NCBI GenBank assembly: GCA_027972325.1 | Contig: JAPMOS010000027.1 | Location: 432,124 to 496,123 of the forward strand | From: Paratrimastix pyriformis | Taxonomy: Eukaryota > Preaxostyla > Paratrimastigidae | Direction of reading: 5' to 3' | Length of the DNA: 64,000 nt | Shown: piece by piece, positions 47,001 through 59,700 of the stretch | Numbering within the stretch: position 1 is the stretch's first letter | How the letters are laid out: every line of letters starts with the position of its first letter | Notes under the pieces: model-generated | The model's database searches: none | Told to the model about the DNA's origin: nothing | The model's input: only the letters and a program-made list of their open reading frames with translations | Program-made: the position numbers and the translations under genes

Positions 47001-50000
47001 CTGTTCCTCGACGGTGGTCCGTTCCCTTGCCGGCATTCTAAAACCTGGCAACAGCACTTCATTCCGTTCCCCCCCACACATTATCTTAGACAACTCTGTC
47101 CACCATTTGGGCTTAGGACCACTTCTCCCGAACCACTTCACCAGCCTCAACCCATCATCTGTCACCAAGTCGTCCAGTGTCCTCTTTCCATGCTTCACCA
47201 GCATTTCCCTGTGGGCCTTCGACAGAGACACCCCCACTTGTGCCACCATGCCTTCAATGCTGACCCAGTCCTTCTTCTTCTCATCGATGAACTCCCTTCC
47301 CTTCTTCATGCCGGCCACAATCAGCGGGCACCCCTTTGCATACTGAGGCTTCCTTGGCTTCCCCTCATCCCACTCTCCGTATGTCTCCTCTCCATCCACC
47401 AGGTGCGGCTCCTTGCTGTCTCCAACCCGAATGCCGACCTCCCGTCGTGCCATCACCCGAATCGACTCGGCCACATAACCATAGGTCCGTCTCTGTTTGT
47501 TGTCCTGTGGGTACTCTAATATGTCCCGTTGCGCGCCCCATAATTTGGTGAGTGTCTGTATTTCTGCCCTCAAATTTTGTCCCAGCTCGGTGTCTGGCTC
47601 CGCCAACCTTCCCACCAACTGCATGATGGCTGTCGTGTCGTGCACGTCCGTGGGTGACTTCACTCCCAGTCCGCCCAACTCCTCCGGCAGAAAGACCAAG
47701 TCGGTCGGGTCTCTCCTCCCCAGCGAGGAGATGCAGTGTCGCATCACGTTGCTGTATGCCCTCTCAATCTTGTCCAACTCGTCCTTCTTGCTCGGGAACT
47801 GCCTTGCACTGTACTGCAAAATGGGGGTCACACACTCATTCAGCACCTGTATCACCACCGCAATGGGTAAAGTACGCTGTGTCAACCTCTCCAGGCGTCC
47901 CATAATTTTCTCCATCACCCTGCTCGTGTTGATTCGCATGTTCATCTCGCTGTTCAACCACACCCCCAAGTACCGAATGGCCCCTCCACTTGGCTGCTGC
48001 TCAATGAGCTGCCCTGGTCCCACCCGAATGGGCACGCCAACCCCTCCCCTGACTGCTTCATTCGTGATGAAGTCACACTTCTTCCAGTTCAACTGCATCC
48101 CCGCCTGCTCAATCACCTCTGCCGCCGCTCTCACCACCTCTTCCATGCCCCGCCGACTGTTCGTGACCAACATCAGGTCATCCGCAAATGCCTGCACCAG
48201 AAGCTTCCTCCCCGACTGCATCACCCACCCGTGTTTCCCCTCGTGCACCCTGATTCTGGCTATGACCGTCTCCATGAATGCAATGAACAACAGGCACGAC
48301 AGTGGGTCACCCTGTGAAATTCCTCTCCCAATGTTGAATGGTTCTGTCATCCCATATGCTGTTATAACCCGTGACTGCCTTCCCGTGTACAAGCTCCTCA
48401 CATACTGCATGAACTTTTCCTCCGTCCCCATCCTCTCCAATGCATCCATCAGTGCCCGCATGCTGACCGTGTCATATGCCTTGGCAATGTCCAACGACAC
48501 CATCCAGAACTTCTTCTTTGCTCGCTTGGCCTCCGTTATGACACTGAGCACATTGCTAATGGGCGTCTCAATCCTCCTTCCACGCAGGAACCCGAACTGC
48601 TCCGACCCAAAGACCTTCCTGGCCTCCGTCTGCTCCTGGAACCTACGTGCAATGACGGTCTGCAATGCCTTCAACCATACTGAAATGAGTGTAATGGGTC
48701 TCCTCCCCATGGGGTCACCCGGGTGCGCCTTTCCTGGTTTGGTCAACATGTGGATGTTGCTCTGCTTTAACTCCGCAGGCACCGTAGCCGACTCCAACAT
48801 GGCGTTGTACTGTTTGAGCATCCACTCCCACAACAGGGGGGGTCCCATGACCAACATCTCGGCTGTCACCCCATCAGGTCCGCATGCCTTCCCCATCGCC
48901 AACTTCCTCACCAGCTGGGCCACTTCCTCCACGCCCCCCTCCAAGGGCCTCATCACTGACCGAGTCTTGGCGTCCACTCCCATTTCGCCCTCCGCCTGAC
49001 CACCATCCTCACCCATCCATATCTCCTCCACTGGATGTTTTGCATCGTCTCTTCCCGTTTGACTTCGAGGCGGCGCAAGGCTGTCCAACCTACGCAGCAA
49101 GTTCAACACATCCTCACTTCCAGCCTGTTCAGCTCCCCCCTTTTCGCTGGTCTGCCCATCCCTCGACCTCGCCTGCTCCTCCATCACCGCCCGCCATCCC
49201 TCCTTCACTTGTTGCGCATCTGAGGTCACCTCCACCACCTTCCCTCCAACATCCTTCCGGGCGAACGTTGTCACTGGGGTGTTCGGGTCACACAGAATTC
49301 CCCTGTATATGTGTCGCCTCTTCCCCTCCAGTTTGTGGTCCTGTTCCTTACGCTGTGCCCTCGTCAGTTCCCTCAGTTGGACTTTCTTCTCGTGTGTCTC
49401 CTCTGGCGTCATCCCCTTCCGCAGCAGGTCTCGCCTGAGGGCCTTCATCCTCCGGGTCTCCCAGTTCCGCTCTGCCGCTGTCACCCGCTTTTTTCCAAAG
49501 GTCCGTTCCCCCGCTCCCTTCAAAATCTCGGACATCTCTGTGAAGGTATACACTCGCATTCCTCTGACCACCTTGCCGTGCACTTCATCCAGCTGCTCCT
49601 CCTCCACCGTCGGCAACTTCCCAACCCCAATCGCTCTTGCCACCAACCGCCTATATCGTTCCACCTTCTCCATCATGGTTCGGTACTTCTCTTGGGCCTC
49701 ATTTTCTTCCACAAATCCATGTTCTTGCCCCTCAGTGTCCCCCTCTTCATCTTCTGTCTCATCCTCATCCTTCGTTGCCATTCTTGCTTCGTGTGCCTTC
49801 CTCCGCACTTGGTTCCTTTCCTCCTCCCGCTCAGCCTCCACTTTCCATTGTCTCATGTCCCCGGGTGATGGGCACAGAACAACATCACGCACCTGCGTCG
49901 GAACCCCGGTCCCTACGCGCACTCCTCTAAGGTCCGTCATCGTCATGTGATGGTCGGTAATTTTTTCCCATAAAATATTGGTGTTGCGCCATGCCTGCCA

Positions 50001-52451
50001 GTTATGCAGGTATTCCCCCGCCATCTTCGGTGTTGCCAGAGCAATGTCGAGCCGTGAGCGCTGCCACACTCCCAGTCGCATCTTTTCATATGTCACCTCA
50101 TCCTCCCTGCCCACCATCTTGCCCACATCCGCCAACCCCATCTGCTCCTGTGTTTCTGGCTGTCTTGCCAAGTCATTCATGTCACCCACCACCAACACCG
50201 CCATCCCAGCTGTGCGCGCCTCATCCACCACCCGCTCCACCGTGTCCACTACCCGTTTCTTCAATGCCTTATCGTCCCCATTGGGGTAGTACACTCCCAC
50301 AATGCGAATCTTCCGGTTGTCTTGGCACCAATCCATCCTCATAACATACCCAGGCATTTCCACCTCCACATCCTTCACTCCACACAACAACTCCCTCTTG
50401 TATGCCATCAACACCCCCGCACTTGCGTATGTTGTGGGTGCAGGTGAACTCTTGACAATCATCCCTCGCAACCGCTGGCTCCACGGGGCGCCGTCTCGAG
50501 GCTCTTTGGTCTCTTGCAAGACCAAAACATCCGCTTGCGACACCTCCACCAGGTCCGTAACATTAGCCCGCTTAATGGCGTTGCCCAACCCTCTGACATT
50601 CCAACTGACCACCCGCACCAGCCCTTTCCCCTTGATCGGCACTCCCTTCAACACGTCCGCCCTCTTCCAGTCCTCAATCCCTTCCTGTTTGTCCGTTCCG
50701 GCCAACGCGTACCACTTCTTCCTGTCCTCCTCCAACAACAAACGCTCTTGCTTCCTTCTCTCCCGCTTGGCCATATCTTTCTTGCTCACACCCTTCTTCC
50801 GCTTCCCCCTCGTGTCCCGTCCATTCCCCACCACTGGTGCTGCTACATGGTATGTCCATGCTCCAGGATCATTGCACTCAGCTGCCAATGCCGCCGCCGG
50901 TCGTGGCTTCTCCGCCTTTACCTGTTGTTGCTTTCCTCCAGCCGGTTTCCGCGTCGCCACCCTGCCGATTGACGATCTGTCCCTCACTCCTGGCTGCCTA
51001 GTCCATGCCAACACCTCATCAGGATCCCGCACGTATACCATCAACCGTGCCCTTTCATCCGGACCCTCCCTCCGCGTCACCCTTGCGTCGTTCATCTCTT
51101 CCCACTCCACTTCGTCACCCACCCTCCTGCATGACACCCAATGCCTCTGCCTCGGAAGGTATGTCACCCCGGCCACAGGCCACATCCCCACATCTCCCAG
51201 CGTGATCTTGTCCCATGCCACCGGCGTACCCTCATCGCCTCGCACTTCCACCAGCACTCCATCACCCACCCGGCCCCATGCATGCCTCACATCAACAGTC
51301 CCTTCCCTTTTGCACATTGGGCAGGCCCCCCGACCGTCCATGGCCATCATCTCCTGCACACTACACGTCCCCCCCACCTCCTTGTACAGGATCACGTCCA
51401 CCTTGTCCTCACTACGCCTCCACCCACATGCTGCACATTCTCTTGTCTGCAGATCATTCGCCCCCATTTTGAACCGTCCCAGACCATCCCTACACCACTG
51501 CCGCAGAAGCTCACTGGCATCTCCCCACTCAAACCTCACCCCAGGTAACATGCCAATATTCGGAGGAGGCGCAACGACGCCCTCTCTCAGCGCTCGTGTC
51601 CACTCGTTCAGGGTCTGACAGGCCCCCTCCTTTCCATCCTCCACTGTGGCCCAACACTGTAACGCCGAATTTACCCAGCAGCAAAGTGCATGTGGGTTCG
51701 CAATACCCCGACTCACAACCCTGCCGGTACTCTCTTCTTCCTCACCCTCCCCTGCTTCTGATTGCCCACCTCCTATTTTCTTTCCCTGTTCCCCTTCAGG
51801 ACCCCTCCTCCTCCCTAGGTGTCTACCCCGCCTCGATGCAGCAGACCGCACCGCTCCCCTCCTTCTCGTCGGCTTCTCCCCGCTCCACCGCCGCGCACCT
51901 TCCTTGCTCTCGTAAAGCACTCCTTTTTTCCGAGCTTTCTCCTCCATCCACCCTCTCCATACCTCCCCAAACCATTTGCTCTTTCCTCCGACCCACTTAA
52001 TCAACCAGGCCAACACTTCCCATCCTTCCTCCCAATCGTTCTCCCTCCCACCCCTTTTAAAGCCCAAATAAAGTGACTCGTTCCCACTCGTCCCTTTCTT
52101 CCCATCTCCAACTTGGCTGAGCCATGCCTCCCCCCAAATCCTTGAAGCCTCCACCTTTTCCTCAAAAGCCCATTTATACCTCCCTTCCTGGTCTCCGATG
52201 AGCCCCATTTTTTCACGACCACGTCTCCACCCCGCCGACCAGATTCCCCGACCCGACCACCCCCCACACCCTGTCCCACACCGCATAATCCCGCCAACCC
52301 TTTCACCCCTCTGCTCGACCACCACATCCCCACCCCTGCACTTCCCTCCTCTCTCTCCCACCATTCCTCCCCCTTTGATCTGTCTGATTCCCCCCTTTGT
52401 CCACCCGCCCCTTTCACCAACGTCAAAACGACAAAGATTTAATCCAAGCAT
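44004..52451 (-). pseudogene. ORF2 polyprotein of proximal LINE: USP-like, APE endonuclease, RT, RNase H, zinc finger, C-terminal domain (frameshifted)
   Basis: The first 1937 codons are open (52451-46638). A USP-like cysteine protease domain comes first: Cys box LCCWVNSALQC near residue 255, paired CxxC motifs (CAAC, CPMC), His box RHWVSCRRV near 435 and MVYVRDP. An APE-type endonuclease follows (SWNVRGLGN near 615, GDMNDLA, KITDHHMTM). The RT has its catalytic FADD near residue 1420, plus RGRRIETPISN and SQGDPLSCLLF. A frame change near 46640 leads into RNase H (NTDGSATKE, NNEAEVEAVAEA, VTDSKVAM, WIKGHQDGE). Another near 45990 leads to the zinc finger CPVCGNKDSLNH, whose last Cys is missing. 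A third near 45600 leads to the C-terminal domain (WATPWEISTLLR, CYANPEYDQKEMD). The ATG overlaps the end of ORF1 by 29 nt in another frame. Stop TAA (44004-44006) lies in the 3' hairpin region. Confidence 0.85.
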
Positions 52452-53490
52452 TATATATATTTAAATCAATAAGAAACTTATTTAAAAGAAAGAATTTATT
52501 CGGCACCAGCGTTGCGGCCTCCTTTTCGACTTCCCGTCTTAAAAGGCCTACCAAATTGGATTTATGCCTACCTTCCGACCGTCTTTCAGCCCCCATCTTG
52601 ATTCCCCAGAGAGTTGACCATATAAACTCATCAGTTTGACCCGCCGAACCCCCGCACATGCTCCCTCGCTGACCCACATCCCCCCTCGTCGGACCACCCT
52701 TGCTCATCCAATCTTTCACAAGCTCCTCATTCCGTCTCCGATCCAAACCATTCAAAGAGCCCAATTCATTTTCCGGATCCTTTTCTAGCTGGGAGGACCC
52801 CCAGTCCAACCCCTCTTGTTGATTATCTAACTTTCCTTGACCCCAGCGATGCACACTGGAGATGATCTCCCCCATTCGCAATGGCAAGTCCTGGATCGTT
52901 CCACTCCTTTTCCACACATTCCATTTCATTCCATCCATTCCATTTCTGTTCCACCCCCCCAGTTCGGTTTCAGTTTCCAGACGATCGATCGAACCTCTCC
53001 CTTCAAAAAACACGATGAGTGAACTTTGAACGATTCCAATCGTCTCAAAACAACTTTCAAACTCCTCGGGCTTCAATAGAACCCCCCCTTTCTCAAGAGA
53101 GCAAGACGATCGTGCGATCGAATAGCTGTACTCAAAATAGTGCTCACACAGACTTTTGGATAATTCAAAAGGTCCAAATGGGCTCCAGGAATGTCTCCAA
53201 TTCAATAAATCAGGCCAATAATCGGATCTACAAAACGATCTCGGGTTCCGAGGATGCAACAAGGGTAAAAACGAAGTTTCATACAATTGGAGGGTCTTAC
53301 TCCAATGATTTCGGCCGAAGCCAGGGGATATTATTAACACCCTTGTATAATCGGGTGCCCCCTTGACCAAGTTTTGATCGATCGAATCGATCGACCAAAA
53401 CTTGGTCGCGTTAGCAAACTCAGACGAAGGAACGGACCAATGAACAGGGGCAACAAGAAAAAGAACAAGAAGGAACAGGAACAAGCTCAT
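52423..53490 (-). CDS. ORF1 of proximal LINE, with signal-peptide-like N-terminus
   Basis: 355 residues, family unknown. It starts MSLFLFLLVLFLVAPVHW, a strongly hydrophobic start that looks like a signal peptide or anchor, followed by Asn/Ser-rich sequence. No RRM, zinc knuckle or esterase motif, as found in common LINE ORF1 proteins, is visible. The stop overlaps the ORF2 start by 29 nt, which suggests reinitiation or frameshifting as the way ORF2 is made. The 5' leader is about 60 nt. Confidence 0.6.
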   Translation of the reverse strand: MSLFLFLLVLFLVAPVHWSVPSSEFANATKFWSIDSIDQNLVKGAPDYTRVLIISPGFGRNHWSKTLQLYETSFLPLLHPRNPRSFCRSDYWPDLLNWRHSWSPFGPFELSKSLCEHYFEYSYSIARSSCSLEKGGVLLKPEEFESCFETIGIVQSSLIVFFEGRGSIDRLETETELGGWNRNGMDGMKWNVWKRSGTIQDLPLRMGEIISSVHRWGQGKLDNQQEGLDWGSSQLEKDPENELGSLNGLDRRRNEELVKDWMSKGGPTRGDVGQRGSMCGGSAGQTDEFIWSTLWGIKMGAERRSEGRHKSNLVGLLRREVEKEAATLVPNKFFLLNKFLIDLNIYNAWIKSLSF

Positions 53491-53552
53491 ATAAACGGGG
53501 TTTTTTCTTAAAAATTTAAACCACTTTTTGTGTGGTTAGTACCCCGGGAGAG

Positions 53553-53570
53553 GTCGTTAGGGTTAGGGTT
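53553..53570 (+). repeat. Telomeric DNA trapped between the two retrotransposons
   Basis: GTCGTTAGGGTTAGGGTT joins the 5' end of the proximal element to the 3' end of the distal one. It holds two telomere units behind the same GTCG prefix seen in satellite B. Confidence 0.85.
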
Positions 53571-53630
53571 GCGCCGAACCAGTCCAGCCACCCCGAAGGG
53601 CAGCTGGAAAGGTGAGGAGGGCGGCAACCC

Positions 53631-53715
53631 GGGGCTTACAGCCCCAGGTCACCATCCCCCCGTAAAGGAGGTGCGGGAGCAATCCCCGCCATCCCCCGCC
53701 GACCCCCGAAGGGGG
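53631..53715 (-). other. 3'-UTR hairpins of distal LINE
   Basis: GGGGC-TTACA-GCCCC (53631-53645) and CCCCC-GAA-GGGGG (53703-53715). They match in order and loop character those of the proximal element, although flanking sequence differs. They are plausible reverse-transcriptase recognition structures. Confidence 0.65.
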
Positions 53716-53772
53716 CGGCAGACGGGGAAGGGAGGGGGACGCCTCCCCTTGCACCTCCTCAGCGCAACCCTA

Positions 53773-56700
53773 TTAACCTGCGTCTCCTTTGCTCTTGTGC
53801 AATGCCATCTTCGCCACCCGTATCTCCTCCTGACGTTCCTTCTTCTCCCCTTTTCCCAACACTTTGCCCCTGTCCTCCACCATGGCCATCATGACCCTCC
53901 TCATTGACCTCACGTCTTTGCCCACCTCTTGCTGTGTTTCCTTGTCCAGGAATCCCAGTTCCGCAGCTATCCGGGTGTAGTTCGCATACTCCTGCGTGTA
54001 GTCTACTCGGTCCCTCAGTCTCTGTGCCACCTTGGACACAACTGCCTCCCCGAGTGCTCTCCAGTTCACCATTGGCCTCGGTTCTTTGGCCAGGCTCTGC
54101 AAGATCCATGGGTTTGTCTTCACATTCCCTTTTCCAGCCTGTCTTTCCAACACCGCATGCAGTTCCCTCAGTGCCGCCATGTCCATCGGGTACTGTTCCT
54201 GCGCCGCCTTGTTTTCAAACAGCAGAATCCCCACTGCCCACTGCGCATTGTTCCGGCCCTTCTCCCCTGTCCGCCAAAAATCTGGCTCCCAAAACTGGAA
54301 CGTCCCTTGCTTCCTTCCCTCATGTCGTTCCACCGCCCTGCCTCTCAGCATCATCCTGCCCATGTCCGGCCCGCTCCAAACCTCCTCCATCACGAACAAC
54401 TCCTTGAATACCATTCCCGGCACCAAGGCCAACCTCGCCCCGGATCGGGTGCTCTCCTCCCCCGGTTTGGTCGACCGGCGATTCACCTGGTGCTCCCCGT
54501 AAGGCACCACCGTGATGCACCTGAACGCCCGAGGGCTCTTTTCAACCCGTTTTGCAATTTCTTCAAACATATGGTCCATCTCATCCTGCTCGTATTCAGG
54601 GTTTGCATAACACAACATGTCGCGATCACCGTCCGCGATGGCACTGTATCCATCGTATTTCGCCCCAAAGAACTCGTCCGCCGGGTGCGGGGTATAGTAT
54701 TCGGGGTATGAAGGGTCCGCATTCCCAGGGTGGGAAAAGATCAGGGTTGACAGGGTGCCTGCTTGTCGAAGCAGAGTGGACACCTCCCAAGGGGTCGCCC
54801 AACAGTTCGTCCGGGTTTGCTTTCTCCTTCCTTTCTGGCCCCTCTCATCATCCGACTTTTCGTCTCCCTTTTTTGCTCCAGCCTCCGTCATTTCTCTCGT
54901 TCCCTGCTGGTCCTGTTCTGTTTCCTGCCCACTGCTGTGGGCGGGATTGCGCGATTCCATTTCGCGTCCTCTTTTGCTTGGCCGCTCGCTGTCGTCCTTT
55001 TTGAGAGTTTCTTGTCTCGCTGGGTTTTCTATTTTGCCGCTCTTGTTTGAGCGGTTTACTCCTTCTTTCGAGTTCTGGGATTCATTCCCATCCGCGATTG
55101 CCTGAGGTCTGTCCGGCAACACTTCGCTTCCTTCTCTATAACGTTTTTCCATCTTTCTTACATTATCCACAAATAGCGGCCACCATACGTCCCACGATCT
55201 TCCGCGCAATGATCTGCGCGCGTGCTCGTACAAGTTCCAGAAGACATCGGTTTGGATCCGACACTCGTCGTCAATCACATAGCACCCATTCTCTTCCACC
55301 AGTTTTTCTTTGGCCACAATCTGGCATTTTTCAACGGCGCGATCTGCGCGATGCGCCCAAGCCCACAGGTCCGTTGCATTCCCCATCTTCCGCCACTCGG
55401 CTTCCCTCACTCCCACACTATGCGCGCATCTCCACACCATATGGTTCATACTGTCTCTCTCCCCGCATCGTGGACACGCCCTTGCTGTGAACCCATTGAA
55501 TTTACTCGGTATGTTCTGCGTCCGGTAAGCTTGTGTCACGGTCATTACCCACGCGTTGCGACTCGTAGCGTGCACTGTCTCATGCATATTTGTCCATGCA
55601 TTCTGCGACCTCGCGTTGATGACAATGAGCGCCCCCCTCACCTGCTTGCTCGCTGCCTTATCCATCCTCTGCTTGAGCCACTCCGCCTCGAGCACCTCCT
55701 TGTGGTCGTCCAGCACGCCCTTCACCTCCACGGTTCCCTTCTGTGACGCCCCCTTCCCTTGCACCCCTTGGATGTACAGTCTGACATTGGTCCTGGCCCC
55801 CTTCCGCGCTTCCTCCACTGCGGCGGCGTCCAACTCCATCTCCACGGCCGCCTTGGCTGCCAGGTCCGCCTCCCTGTTCCCCCGTGCGTCAACACTGTCT
55901 CCCTCTTGGTGTCCCTTCACCCACCTGATGCAAATCCGGCCCTTATGCTTGGCCATCTTCTCTCCCAACCTGCAGAGCATCACCCATGTTGTCTGTTCCA
56001 TGGCCGCCGCCTTCGTTGCCCCGCGTCGCCTGATCCTCCTCACCCATCCCATAGCCACCTTGCTGTCCGTTACCACTTCCACCTCCTCATTCACCCCGGC
56101 CAACCCAATGGCTTCTGCCACCGCTTCTACCTCTGCCTCGTTATTCGTTTGATGCGCCCCTGTCGTACGTGCCTGCTTGCGCACCTGGAATGTTACCCCA
56201 TCCGGCATAAGTTCCACCACCGCATATCCTGCTCTGTGCTTACTCTTCTCCCTTTCTTTGGTTGCTGACCCATCTGTGTAGAAGACCCTCCGCTGTGTCC
56301 TGACCTTCTCCTCGTCAGCTCCCAGTCTTTCCTCCCGGGGGTGCTTCCGCCCGTTGCCGTTGCCAGGCTGTTCTTCCACCGAGTCCTCGGCGTCTTCATC
56401 ACCCAGGTCCACCCATGCCTCCTTCGCCAGCTCCATTTCCTCTTCTTCCTCCGTCCTCTTCCGCCCTGCTTTCGCCTCGGTTCTTCCCCTCTTCCTTCCC
56501 TCTGTCATTCCATCCTTCCCATCCTCATCCTCATCATCATCCAACACCACCACTGGCACCGGTCTCTTCTTTTTAGGTGTTCCGGTAGTCATCCGGGCCC
56601 TCGCCTCTGGCCCCTTTGTTCGGCCATGTTCGTCTCCCTGCTTCCCCTCATCGTGGTCGTCATCCAGAATAACGACCCGGTCCGACTTCTTTTTTCCCCC

Positions 56701-59700
56701 CGTCTCACCCCTCTTCACTGCCACTTCTTCATCCTTGTCGTCATCCAGAATAACGCGCGCCCTCTTGGGGCCCTGCGCCTTTTCCGCCGCCTTCTCCGGC
56801 TTCCCCTGGCTCACGGTTCTACCTCGAGGAGGCATTCGATACTCGGGCAGCAGTTCCCAGGTCTGTTCACCCCCACACACAATTTGTTGGAGTGCCGTGT
56901 ACCACTTGGGGGTTGGCCCCGTCTTTGCCACCCACCCTGCCAGCTTCTGTCCATCATCGCTCACCAGGTCTGACAGTGTTCTCACGCCGTGTTTTTTGAG
57001 TGTTCTCCTGTGTGTGGGTGTCAACTTCTCTTTCTTTCCTGCCTGCTTCAGTATCTTCTCAATGTCCACTGCCTTTGCCTCACACTCTCTCTCGGGCACC
57101 ACCTCCTCAGTAACGAGCACACACTTCTTCTGCCATTGTGGTCGCTTGGGCTTCTCTCCCCCTTCCTCCGGTGCTGCCTTCACCTCCACAATGTGCGGTT
57201 CTGTCCCATCACCCATCCTGATGGCCACTCCTCGCCTGTTCAGTACCTTCACTGACTCTGCCACGTACCCGCACGTGCGTCTAAGGGCATGGTCCTGAGG
57301 GTACTCCAGAATGTCCCTCTCTGCCTCCCACAGTTTCGTCACCAGTGCAATTTCTCCCATCAAGTTCTCACCCACCGCACTCTCCGGCTCCGCCAGGCGG
57401 CCGATCAACTGCAGGACAACCGTCGTATCATGGACATCCGAGGGAGACTTGACGCCGAGTCCGCCCAGCTCTTCAGGCAAGAAGACCAGGTCCGTTGGGT
57501 CCCGCTTCCCTAAGGAGGACACACACTTCCTCATCACGTTCCCATAGGCCGTCTCCAGGCGTGCCAACTCCTTCGCCTTTGTGGGGTATTGTCTCGCCGA
57601 GAACTGAATCACGGGTGTCACACACTCGTTGAGCATCTGCACCACCAGGGCTACCGGCATGGTCCGCTGCGTCAGCCTCTCCAATCGTCCCATAATTTTT
57701 TCCACCATCTTGCTTGTGTTCACATTCATGTTCATCTCCTCGTCCACCCATACACCCAAGTATCTTATGGCACCTCCCTTTGGTTGCTTCTCAATCACTC
57801 TGCCTGGTCCCACTCTGATCGGGCCACCCACTGCTGTCCTCCCTTTCTTCTTGCCTTTGTTCTCATTTGATATGAAGTCACATTTCTTCCAATTCAACTC
57901 CATGCCCGCCTTCTCAATCACCTCAACCGCTACACTCACCACTTCCTCCATACCCTGTCTGCTATTGGTAACCAACATCACATCATCGGCGAATGCCTGC
58001 ACCAGCACCTTCCTCCCGGAGTGCAACTTCCACCCATGCTTGTCTTCATACTGCCGAATCTTCTCCAACACTGTCTCCATGAATGCAATGAAGAGCAAGC
58101 ATGACAAAGGGTCGCCCTGGGAAATACCCCGGTGGATTCCAAAGGGTTCTGTCACCCCATATGCTGTTATAACCCGGGACGTGCGTCCCGTGTAAAGGCT
58201 CTTCACATACCGCATGAATCCCTCCTCCACCTGCATCCGTTCCAGTGCCCCCATCAGGGCTTTCATACTCACAGTATCATAAGCCTTGGCAATATCCAAC
58301 GACACCATCCAAAAAGGACGCTTGGTGAGTCTTGCCTCTGTGATCACACTCATGACATTGCTGATGGGTGTTTCAATCCTCCTCCCCCTCAGGAATCCAA
58401 ATTGCTCCTGCCCAAAGACCTTCCTTGCCTCCGTCTGCTCCTGGAAGCGGCGGGCCATCGTCGTCTGCAAGGCCTTGAGCCAGACCGAGATGAGGGTGAT
58501 AGGTCTCCTCCCCATGGGGTCCCCTGGGTGGGCCTTCCCTGGTTTCGTCAGCATATGCACATTGCTCACCTTTAACTCGGCTGGCACCGTAGCCGTGGCC
58601 AACATTGCATTGTACTGCCGTGCCATCCACTCCCATAATTCGGGCGGTCCCATAACTAACATTTCTGCTGTTACCCCATCCGGCCCACAGGCTTTCCCCA
58701 TGGCCAACTTCCTGACCATCTCCTTCACTTCCCCCGCCCCATCCAAGGGTCTCATCACTGACCTGGCCCCGTCTGCCCCTTCATCGCTCACTCCCACTTC
58801 CTCCATTGTTCCTTCCCCCATCCAGATTTCGTCCTTCCGAGGCTCCTTGGTCCAACTCTGCTGCTGTCCTTCCGCCTGCTGCTGCGGCTTGGGGGTTGTC
58901 TGCCTCAACATGTTCAAGAGCGTCTCATCGGCCACTTCCCCTCCATCCGAGGGTCCGTCTCTTGCCATTGCCTGCCTTTCCATGGCACTCCTCCACCCTT
59001 CTTTGACCTGTTCCGGGTCATTCACTACCTCCTCCACCTTCCCGTCCTTGTCCTTCCGCACAAACGTCGTCACCGGTGTGTTCGGGTCACTCATTATCCC
59101 TCTGTATATGTGCCTCCTCCTCCCTTCCAGCTTGTGGTCCTGCTCCTGCCGTCTCGCCCTCTGCAGTTCCCGCAACTGGTCGTTTGCACCCCGCATCTCC
59201 TCTGGCGTCAGTCCCTTGGACAGCAAGTCACGGCGAAGGGCCTTCATGCGTCGGGTCTCCCAGTTCCGCTCGCAGTGCGCTACTCGGCGTTTTCCAAAGG
59301 CCCGTTCAGCTGCCCCCTTGAGAATGTCCCCCATCTGCGTGAATGTCGTTGGCTCAATGCCGGCCGTAATGTCCATCTGCTGTCCCTCCTGATCTACTGG
59401 AGGCACCGTTCCCCTCACCATTGCATTCTTGACCAGCGTCCTGTATCGTTCCACCTTCTCCTGTCCTGCCTGGTACCGCTCCTGTGCCTCTGTTTCAACT
59501 TCCAAGCAGCAGCACCCTTTTGTCGCCTTCTTTCCCTTCTTCACTCTCAATTCTACCCCACCCTCGGTCAACCCTTCCTCCTCTTCAGTAGTACTCTCTT
59601 CCTGGCCTTGCGGGTCACCTGCCATTTTCCTCACCATCATCCGGTTTCTCGCCTTCTCGTTCTCTGCCTCCTGCCACAACTGCCGCAGATCGCCAGGTGA

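Larger units (their letters stand above)
43771..53552 (-). mobile_element. Proximal telomeric non-LTR retrotransposon (about 9.8 kb)
   Basis: LINE-type element with its 3' end on the left, against satellite B, and its 5' end on the right, next to CCCGGGAGAG and telomeric DNA. It carries ORF1 (52423-53490) and ORF2 (44004-52451). The 5' leader is only about 60 nt and the 3' UTR about 230 nt, with two GC hairpins. No poly(A) tail and no LTRs are present. ORF2 is open through the protease-like, endonuclease and RT domains but is frameshifted at about 46640, 45990 and 45600, so this copy is probably inactive. Confidence 0.88.

Noticed and set aside
47497-49868. Long plus-strand open frames opposite the proximal LINE ORF2
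   Set aside because: They lie antisense to RT and endonuclease coding sequence, and their amino-acid content follows the purine-rich sense strand. They are shadows.
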